In this document: positions 12,401-64,000 of the stretch, in pieces
Layout: the number at the start of each line of letters is the position of its first letter
How positions within the stretch are numbered: the first letter of the stretch is position 1
Source: Ligula intestinalis
Lineage: Eukaryota; Platyhelminthes; Cestoda; Diphyllobothriidea; Diphyllobothriidae
Direction: 5' to 3'
NCBI GenBank assembly: GCA_036362985.1
Contig: JAYGXS010000006.1
Coordinates: 13,523,624 to 13,587,623 of the forward strand
DNA length: 64,000 nucleotides
Notes under the pieces: generated by a model
Told to the model about the DNA's origin: nothing
Seen by the model: only the letters and a program-made list of their open reading frames with translations
The model's database searches: none
Made by a program: the position numbers and the translations under genes

Positions 12401-13462
12401 CATAATAGAGGAATTTTTTTCGTATGGCGAATATTTCTAAACCCCGCTCTCGGTTAGGCACTCGCAGCTCTAGTGGTTAGTGTTGAGTGCACAAAAGCAT
12501 TGGAGCTACTGTTATCGGGTCTGAATTGCACCGAGGCTGCCGAACTTTTATCAATTGAGTCAGATGGATCAAGTGAATTTGAAATTGTGATTTTCCCGAA
12601 AACTTTTGCAAATGCCAAATAACAATGTTCTATTTCCTATCCACTGCGTGTCAACCATCTATAATCCGTATCTAATAGCACCTTAAACCCTGACCTTCTC
12701 TGATCCTTTATAATTTAGGTAGGCATCTGTTTTATGCGACTGAGAGCGACCCGTTTCTGCCCATGAACGAGAGCTGTTTGTACTTTATTTAAGCCCTCGT
12801 ATTTTAGGCTTATGTTTTGAAAAATTAGTTAGCAGCTTTGCTCCGTAGATGGTGTGTCTTTTCTCTAAATAGGCTTATTTTCTGTTTAGACAAAACGGAT
12901 ACTGAGAGCTTTGAGGTCCTTGGCATGTCACCACGTTCAGGCGATTGGCTGCTGACAAAAGTATGTACTGTTTTAAACTTACAGTGGACCTGTTAAAGTG
13001 TCGCTCTACTTGCTTTTCACTGCTTTAAAATCCAACATATTCAATTTTAGTGTGACAAATCCCCCTAGTTGTGCAGTTTTTTCTAAACTATAAACATTGT
13101 TTAGTAGCTTTACTATTCCGTTTTGCTCCACGTCAACGTTTGTATTGACAACAATGTCACAGACTGCAGTCACCTACTGTTCCGCATAAACACCGATCGT
13201 AGTCGTGCTTTATTGTATTTAAGACAGCTCTGATTATGTTTCAGGCAAATAGCCTCGGTGGAATTCGTAGTTTTACCTCCACGTGTGAAGATCTGTCCAA
13301 CAGTTCTAGACAGCTTGACCATCTCCTCTACATCGATAAAAAACTAAATACCGACGGGGCAAGAAACCTCCTCTTAAGTCAGGTTTTGAGCTTATACCCT
13401 CTGCGTTTTTAAATATTCAGTGGCACCGGATAACGAAATGCAGTGCTGAACTCATGGATTGA
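9281..13462 (+). CDS. NCOA4: ARA70/NCOA4-like coiled-coil protein, multi-exon gene
   Basis: Assembled from in-phase exons: 9281-9492, 9527-9619, 9653-9896, 9929-about 9976 (end uncertain; the frame stays open to 10150), 10467-10549, 10921-11044, 12468-12572, 12719-12775, 12890-12960, 13245-13382 and 13421-13462 (stop TGA). The N-terminus is a predicted coiled coil with SVKSEIYADCQRSISSLLRS, aligning with the ARA70 domain of nuclear receptor coactivator 4 ('VKAQI...C...LRSRE'). Downstream exons carry isolated Trp motifs (ISFWLPER, YSQWAQL, SGDWLLTK), like the repeated W-L motifs of NCOA4. In animals NCOA4 is a ferritin autophagy receptor and coactivator; that role here is inference. Five introns are 32-38 nt, one with a GC donor. 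The phases agree from 12468 to the stop, but exon 4 and the link to 10467 are unsettled. The start ATG is the first after the retrotransposon. Family call moderate, gene existence strong. Confidence 0.6.
9527..9619 (+). CDS. NCOA4: NCOA4-like gene, exon 2
   Basis: Follows acceptor GGTTAG and continues the coiled coil (TLRTARLELLRSDPSNAIMN, then QVTDLVTR), in line with the second half of the ARA70 domain. It ends in phase 2 before GCAAGC, an apparent GC donor, with a 33-nt intron. Confidence 0.55.
9653..9896 (+). CDS. NCOA4: NCOA4-like gene, exon 3
   Basis: 81 uninterrupted codons (LPLELLCLENIAST to HTLSK) between a TTTAAAG acceptor and an AAG/GTGATG donor. Contains the Trp motif SFWLPERP. 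Phase 2 in, phase 0 out; the following intron is 32 nt (9897-9928). Confidence 0.55.
10467..10549 (+). CDS. NCOA4: NCOA4-like gene, probable internal exon
   Basis: Between acceptor ACATTTAG and a strong donor CGA/GTAAGT the frame reads VVASETSIIPRELYYSQW. The out-phase (0) agrees with the next proposed exon at 10921; the in-phase link to exon 4 is not resolved. Confidence 0.4.
10921..11044 (+). CDS. NCOA4: NCOA4-like gene, probable internal exon
   Basis: Open from acceptor GTCAATAAG to donor GTTG/GTAAGT: KSETSKDVQVGPTCNETDYH, then a Cys/Ser-rich stretch. It ends in phase 1, which fits acceptor 12467/12468. A 126-codon frame overlapping it in another phase (10739-11119) is taken as noise. Confidence 0.4.
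12468..12572 (+). CDS. NCOA4: NCOA4-like gene, internal exon
   Basis: Encodes VECTKALELLLSGLNCTEAA, then ELLSIESDGS. Three acceptors (12458, 12468, 12481) are possible in different phases; 12468 fits the upstream phase. Donor TCAA/GTGAAT ends the exon in phase 1, matching the next exon. Confidence 0.45.
12719..12960 (+). CDS. NCOA4: NCOA4-like gene, two internal exons (12719-12775 and 12890-12960)
   Basis: Exon 12719-12775 reads RHLFYATESDPFLPMNES. The 114-nt intron joins it in phase to 12890-12960, which reads KTDTESFEVLGMSPRSGDW and then LLTK. The SGDWLLTK motif resembles the W-L motifs repeated in NCOA4. Donor AAAA/GTATGT. Confidence 0.5.
13245..13462 (+). CDS. NCOA4: NCOA4-like gene, last two exons (13245-13382 and 13421-13462)
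   Basis: 13245-13382 is 46 in-frame codons between TTTCAG and CAG/GTTTTG, encoding a polar stretch (CEDLSNSSRQLDHLLYIDKK). A 38-nt intron leads to a 13-codon terminal exon, WHRITKCSAELMD and stop TGA at 13460. Confidence 0.5.
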
Positions 13463-14979
13463 TGGAAAGGAAGAGGCCCAACTTATCTCGGTCATCTTAC
13501 CTAAATGACCTGGGTTATCCTTACGTTTTTGCCACACCCAATTTAGGTTGTTTGCCTCTGGCCATGGTCGGTATACTTCACTTCACGCCCATATTTTGCG
13601 TACACACCAGCATTAACAGACGTGCAGGACTGACAAGACGGATGCCCGGCAAATACAGATCTTTCTGGCGGCAAAAATATCAAATTGAGCTCATTGGATC
13701 TTTCTGGGGATTGTGATGAACTTACAGTATTATGGACTTTAAGACAGTGTTATTCCAACCCTATTCCTGTGAAAATAACTTCATCCCGAGTTATTTCGAA
13801 CTATCAACTTGTTCAACCTGACATATTAAGCTTAAATGATGTCTTCTTTTGCTAAGAAATGGAGCTAGAACGCTAATCTTACAGGCCTTTGTATGCAAAC
13901 CGACTGATTAGGTGACCGCTTTTGATAGTAGATTTCGTAAGTCATCACCGCTTTAAATTTGTGGGACAATATCACCAGCATGGTCGAGGTCAATTAGCCG
14001 GCGTCCAAGAGCAAATAAGATGCCTTCAAACCGTGTAGTGTCTCTGAGACTTCCGTTGCCGACCTGTTTGAACGACCTAGGCGACAGAATGCAGTCGTGT
14101 TAAACAGCAGACGTAATAGCCTACAAAACAAGCATTCGTCATATTCTGATAGCCTTTACCAACTTCGGGCATGCGCCATGTTGCGATTACTTACAGCTCA
14201 GGGCCTAGATTAGTTGGCTTTTGTCTAAGGCTCTCAAACAAAGGTCGCCTGAAAATAGCAGTGGCAGAGACTATTTCAACAACGTAGATAGAACAACTTA
14301 TGTCGTGGTATTTCTCACACTGTGATATCTCATTTCTGGAAAAACTTACACTAGGATGTTCTATCATCAGGAATCAGGCACGCTCTCATCCCCACAGCTG
14401 CTCAACCCCTTAACAAAGTCGGCACCAGTGTCGAAACAAAACTTGTAGACATCAAGGGAATACCGTCCTCTCCAAGTGCCCTCGAGTTTTTGGTGTCCCA
14501 GTACTGCATCGGTGATTTCTTCTTGGGAAGAGATATTTGAGCCTTCTGACCGCAGTTGAATGCTTCGTAGAGGACGCAATTTTAGTGCAATACTTTTGCG
14601 GTCATCTATAACAAACTATGCTGTTATTTTCTGGAGTTGGTGAAAATTATCCTTGTGGGATCCGGGCAGACAACCGTAAGGTCCACAAGCATACCCAATT
14701 GCTGCGGTGCCACTAGACGAGTCGAAGAGTATCTAAGATGTCATAAATACTTTGCAGTGGCCATTGTCTACTGGTTTTTATCGACACGACTGCTAAAGTA
14801 AAACCGTACTGCTGTGCTCAGACCTAATCTGTTCTATTTTGTCACTTCTGCTACATCAAGGCTTCTTAAACGGGAAATTTTAGGCGCAGATGATGGATTA
14901 ACACTTAATTATGTGCAAACGGGGGTATGCCGCGTTAGCACCGTTTAAATATAAGGTCAACAGATGTTTGTCTTGATGG
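13463..14979. other. intergenic, nothing recognised
   Basis: About 1.5 kb with no convincing frame, repeat or RNA. It lies between gene 1 and the assembly gap and would hold the 3' UTR of gene 1 and perhaps upstream sequence of gene 2. Confidence 0.4.
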
Positions 14980-15079
14980 NNNNNNNNNNNNNNNNNNNNN
15001 NNNNNNNNNNNNNNNNNNNNNNNNNNNNNNNNNNNNNNNNNNNNNNNNNNNNNNNNNNNNNNNNNNNNNNNNNNNNNNN
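14980..15079. other. assembly gap, exactly 100 N
   Basis: A run of exactly 100 N, the usual placeholder for a gap of unknown true length. It lies 15 bp upstream of the first visible coding exon of gene 2, so an upstream exon, 5' UTR or promoter may be hidden. Confidence 0.95.
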
Positions 15080-15094
15080 ATAATTGAACGCACT

Positions 15095-59747
<44,653 letters not shown>

Positions 59748-60299
59748 GTACGTTATGCCCGCTCTCACCCCTTTAAAAAAAATAATCACTTACTCTCTCC
59801 ACCGTTTGGCCTCTCGGGTTCTTTTGTCCATTCTTTGCGTCACGTGGTGTACCACTTGAGGTGTCTTTTTCTTTCACACTCTGTTGTGTTGTTTCCGCCG
59901 TTGTCTTGTCCTTGCCGCGACTTGCCTCTTATTTACTCCCAAAGTTACATCCCCCTGTCTGCAATTCCCCCCCCCCCTGGCGTCTCCCAAATCGCTTTCT
60001 ACCTTCGCCTCACCCGTCTCATCAGCAGCCTTTCACACTCTCGGTGATTTCTCCGATTTTGCACCCCGCCCCCGCTCTGAACACAGCCAACCAACTCGCT
60101 TTCACTATCCGTTTGTGGTACAGATCTCATTTTGTACCGCCTTAGAAAGTCTTTTTTTCTAACTTTGAGGTTGTTCCACTCGATTTATGTGTGCGGTCGC
60201 ATTCTCAAGCCCGTTACTACCGCTTGTGTTTATTTTTGTTACCCAATGTCACCCGCCAACCATTTCGCGTGTAGCCCTCGTAAAGCCTTGTTTCGCCTC

Positions 60300-60773
60300 C
60301 GCTGGGCGTAGTTGTTGTTGTTGTTGCAAGATCAATTGCAAGGAAAGTGGCTTTAGAGCCACGACTTCCGGATCTTCTTCAGATGCCGGACTGTGGCAGT
60401 GGGTCTTCGAACGGTTAGGTCGGTCGATGCTCTCAATTTGTAGTCGACACCAATCTCCTGAACTCTGGCGACCATCTCGGCTGCGCATTCCGTCAGGTGT
60501 TCATTGGTCTCTTCCCCCCACAGACTGCACACGCGGAATCATCAGCCAGATTGTACCCTTTCTTGATGTGATTCAGCTTTAGACAATGTCCGGTCCTAAA
60601 TCTCACTAAGGTCATTCTATCTAGCCGAGTCATTTTCTTTTCTTCATCCCAGTTGATGAGGGCCGTATACGTTTTTCGGCCGCGTTTATGTCTCATTGGT
60701 GGCCTAGGGGTCATTCGTCTGACTACTTTCATCGTTGCCGCAAAAGATGTCGGTCTATCGCTGGGCGTAGTTG
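60300..60773 (-). mobile_element. 5'-truncated non-LTR retrotransposon with 15-bp target duplication
   Basis: The perfect direct repeats CGCTGGGCGTAGTTG at 60300-60314 and 60759-60773 flank a minus-oriented fragment. Its tail is (CAA)n on the minus strand, next to the left repeat. It encodes RLDRMTLVRFRTGHCLKLNH, DDSACAVCGG (zinc knuckle) and then, after a frameshift, HLTECAAEMVARVQEI, the end of a non-LTR polyprotein. Long duplication, truncation and tail are marks of target-primed reverse transcription. Confidence 0.75.
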
Positions 60774-60904
60774 CGCGCTGTTTGCCGCATTGAGGATTTT
60801 CCCCTAATTTTATCCTTCTGGTTAATTACTTGGAAACCTGGCTTCCGCAACAGGGTGTTTTGAAGACCAGTCCGTGGATTCGGTTGGACCAATCAAAACC
60901 GACA

Positions 60905-60975
60905 AGGCAATGACCCCGTTGCGTAATGGGTAGTGCGTTGAACTTCTAACAAAAAAAGTCGCGGGTTCTGGAATC
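60905..60975 (+). repeat. tRNA-Arg(UCU)-like pseudo-tRNA or SINE head
   Basis: GACCCCGTTGCGTAATGGGT, then GTTGAACTTCTAAC (anticodon TCT) and CGCGGGTTCTGGAATC. The T-arm carries an extra base and the acceptor end does not close, so it is not called functional. Confidence 0.5.
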
Positions 60976-61364
60976 TAACGTACAGATATTTAAAAATACC
61001 ATGCAGCCGTTAACAACTTGTTACTACGCCACTACAGTTAATGATATTGTTCTGCTTAACGGCATTTGAATTTTATAAAAGATGATTTCTTTTGAAGGAA
61101 TCAGCTAGTTCGCACTGCTTTTTCGTTCTGATTTAAAAGTGACATTGCAGTTTTGTTAACCTCATGGACAACCCTAGGTAAGTTTTGTTACTTATTCAGG
61201 ACAGGCAGCTCGCAGTATACTTACAGCTGTGAACACCCGTTAGTGACTCCCTTTCCATCTTTCGCGCTGAAACTTTTGCGCCAATGACCAAAACCTTCGG
61301 ACATTTTTTTCATAATCAATTGTGTATTTTTGGTGGTGAAATCGTGAGAAATGTTCTTACAGAT

Positions 61365-61530
61365 AGCATTGCTGGCAGAGACAGGGGAGACTGAAATGGC
61401 TATTTCTGGCTTATTAACCATCGTCAGCCATTCATACCCAGAGCAAAGTGGCGTCCCACCCGAGCCTAAAACTCGCGACCTCTTTGATTAGAGTCAAACG
61501 CCTTAACCAGTGAGCTACGAGCGCGTTGTC
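61365..61530 (-). repeat. family S2 repeat with tRNA-like head and hammerhead-like core
   Basis: Minus strand: tRNA-like GCTCGTAGCTCACTGGTTAA ... GACTCTAATCAAAGAGGTCG, then the core CTGACGATGGTTAATAAGCC directly followed by AGAAATAGCC. Both hammerhead boxes (CTGACGA and GAAA) and a pairing helix are intact here. Confidence 0.6.
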
Positions 61531-61559
61531 TTGCCGGTTTAAGTTGGGGTTTATTGACA

Positions 61560-61745
61560 CTCGTCGATGAATGTTCACCTGTCCACTAACGGAACACATC
61601 TGTCCAGCCCTGCCTTGGGTCTCGACATAGGCCCTGACAGCCGTAACAGCTGGTAGAATAGGTAGATAGTTTTGCCGGCAAAGATTGGCTGATAACGGCT
61701 AATGAGTCAGAAATGACCATTCCCTTGTCTTTGTCGGTTCTACTC
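61560..61745 (+). repeat. family S2 repeat
   Basis: Plus copy colinear with 53690-53920: GTTCACCTGTCCACTAACGG, GGGTCTCGACATAGGCCCTG, then the core CTGATAACGGCTAATGAGTC, AGAAATGACC. The first box has a base change. Confidence 0.6.
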
Positions 61746-61879
61746 CATCATATGTCTAAAACCGCTCAGCGACTTCCTGTGATCACTATAGAACGAGCCC
61801 CAAGGCACGACGGGATGAATCTGTTCCATAATCAGACAGATCAGCGCGCTCACTACTTCTATCCCTTTCACGATCGCAA

Positions 61880-62020
61880 CCGTCACATGCAATGGTAGAA
61901 TGTGATACTCAATTACCAAAGTTTTCGGGTTCAAAGCCCGGGTGATCTACGCCTGGGAGTGGGTATGGCGAGCTGATGACGGCTAATAAGCCAGAAATGG
62001 CCATTACGGTGCCCCTTCTC
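61880..62020 (+). repeat. family S2 repeat with tRNA-like head
   Basis: Pseudo-tRNA half (CTCAATTACCAAAGTTTTCG, GGGTTCAAAGCCCG) followed by CTGATGACGGCTAATAAGCC and AGAAATGGCC, the best-preserved form of the core. Confidence 0.6.
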
Positions 62021-64000
62021 TTTGTCGTTAAGGTCTTTGGTCAACACCTTTCGCTGTAGTAGTCTCACCAGTCTCCTCGAAATTTATTTCCTGGGTGTTT
62101 GCTTTTGGTGTGCATGTTCCTTGTACTTTCTGTGCCAGTAGTTCAGGCTGACGCAGCCCTAGTCACCTGCATTTAGTGCACCTGTAAGCCGCGTTTGTAC
62201 TTTTAACCATTCAGTGTTTAAACGCCGTATTTTTAATCTTTGGTGGTTCATTTGCGACTCTTCTCTGGTTTATAATGCGGAACAATAAAATGCAAAAAAA
62301 TTATAAAACAGTGCCCAGCTCGCTCCACCGCTGTTATTGTCCCTCGGAATGTTTTCACGTGCCGTCCCCTCGCACGACTTGCTTACACCTCAATCCATGA
62401 TTTTTGGATCGTTATTTTCCTGGAGATGTTTCTGTAAACGACTCTGTAAGCACCCTGTAAGTCTGCGTCGGCTCACTCCGTTCGGGCAATAATTTTATCT
62501 TTTTTACATTTGCCCCTTTCGATTGTTGTATTGTGTCCTCTAACAAGCGCATCATTCTTTACTACTGCTGTGAACCCGGCAGTTTACTCTTACAATCTGT
62601 GTATGCACTGATGACTGACTATCCGCTAGGAAGTGTCTGCTCACTGTAGCTCATCTCCTTAAACCTTTGTTTAGCAGTTTGTGGTCCTCATCTTACGCGG
62701 GTCTTACGCTGTAGCATGTCTCCAATTACCTTTATAATCGCTTAATTTTCTTCCTTTTTGGATGTACTTTGCATCAGAAGATGATTAGGGTTTCTGATGA
62801 TTCCGATTCTGATTCCGTTTATATAAATGGAGTTTTTGTAGCACTTTTCTCGTGCAGCTTTGTAATCTTATCTAGAGCTGCAGAGATGCGCGACACCTCT
62901 TGCTTGCCAGTCCTATTTCATTTTTTTGTTTTTTTCCTTGAACATGTGCGTGTCTTCCTTGCACTTTTTTTGAACCAGTAATTGTTACTAATAATATTAA
63001 CAATATTTCAGGTTTGTTTGCTATTCACAGATGGCCGTATCTGTGATTTGATTAATACTTAAACTGAATGCTCGACAAATGGAACCGCGGGTCTGAGCTC
63101 TGCCGGCTGCATTTTGCAATATTTTAGGTCACGCGGGGGTATCTTTGGTCGGTTCAGCCCAATAGTATGTTTTTGGCGCAGTTGATTGAGTATTCAGATT
63201 CATTTCCAGATCTGGGGTCATCGCCGTTGCTGATAGTGGGCTTCTCTTAAGGCTTGCTGCCGGCAAACAGTGCGTTAACATGCATAGTCCAATTTGTACC
63301 TAATTGAAGGTTATGTAGATCCACGCCTTTCTTTCACCTTGTTAGTCTGCAAGTGGCAATTGGAGGCCTGTGGACAAGGAGGCCTGATTCCGGTTTCTAG
63401 GACGAAGACAACAAGTCGTGAGCTGAGCTAAAAATTATGGCAATTGCTTGACCTCGGGCGCGGATAAACGCTCAGTGCGAAAAAATATGTCTTTAACGCA
63501 GCGGACTGCGTGCCCTGTTTGCGTGACAGTTTATTCCCCGTGGTCGTCGTCCGGATGTGCTGCTGCAGTAACTCTCTCTGATACTTTGAAGGCGACCACG
63601 CAAAATTCTATCTTCATTATGGGACTTCGTCGTTATCCATGAGAACATGAGATGGTCAATATGTGCATCACAAGACTATTTTTAGTGCGTTTTGCCTTTT
63701 TTCCAGTCAAAAGTTCCTGAACATTGGTGGACGGCATTGAATACTTAGAAGTTCGCTCTTTTTACGCGTCTACCGTAAATTGTACATAGTTAAATAATCT
63801 ATCTTCTACCTTTAAGTGTATCTATTTTTGAGTGGCTTTCCCTTGTGCTCGTAGATACAAGATTATGGGAAAGAACGTGTGCCCGTTTTTTTATTTCCCC
63901 TATAGTACCGTGATTTTCAACCCTCTTCTCTTTTTACTCAAAATTCGATGGGCCTTTGTCTGGAAAGATAGGTCTCCACATTTATGTTTTGCGATGTAGG
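62021..64000. other. end of window, nothing recognised
   Basis: Presumably intron of the MYPT-like gene. No further exon could be placed with confidence; the pyrimidine-rich tracts give several weak acceptors. Confidence 0.35.

Noticed and set aside
60187..60582. 131-codon + strand frame
   Set aside because: Mostly antisense to the truncated retrotransposon recognised on the minus strand.

Overview
This looks like one scaffold piece from a flatworm genome, most likely a tapeworm (cestode). The host genes have very short introns (32-38 nt) mixed with introns of several kilobases, and the introns are full of CR1-like non-LTR, Penelope-like, Tc1/mariner and tRNA-derived repeats. The clade is inferred from gene and repeat style only; no species was identified.

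Two host genes are supported, both on the + strand. Gene 1 (9281-13462) is compact, with about ten small exons, and encodes an ARA70/NCOA4-like coiled-coil protein with repeated Trp-centred motifs. Gene 2 (15095 to beyond the right edge) is an orthologue of the myosin phosphatase targeting subunit (PPP1R12/MYPT). Ten exons spread over 44.6 kb join in phase into 587 codons. They give a PP1-docking RVKF motif, five recognisable ankyrin repeats and the start of the Ser/Thr/Pro-rich middle part; the C-terminus lies outside the window. A 100-N assembly gap (14980-15079) sits just upstream of its first visible exon.

Layout: 1-9200 is a graveyard of CR1-like retrotransposons plus tRNA-like repeats. 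9281-13462 is gene 1. 13463-14979 is plain intergenic sequence. 15095-59747 is gene 2, whose introns hold tRNA-cassette repeats (18.6, 21.7-24, 51.3, 57.6-58.9 kb), Penelope-like fragments (25.7-26.9, 48, 56.5-57.3 kb), a DD37D mariner nested in a small TA-flanked repeat (39.1-40.7 kb), a Tc1-like element between direct repeats (42.3-44 kb), the 5' part of a PHD/endonuclease retrotransposon (49.6-50.3 kb) and a tandem ~330-bp repeat (29.4-30 kb). 60-62 kb holds a 5'-truncated retrotransposon with a perfect 15-bp target duplication and a cluster of repeats carrying a hammerhead-like core.

The most unusual signals are a repeat family in which a tRNA-like body lies between inverted repeats, with two different tRNA bodies in the same frame; hammerhead-ribozyme-like cores in two unrelated repeat families; and the extreme intron-size contrast. 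No CRISPR array, rRNA, operon or bacterial-type feature was seen.
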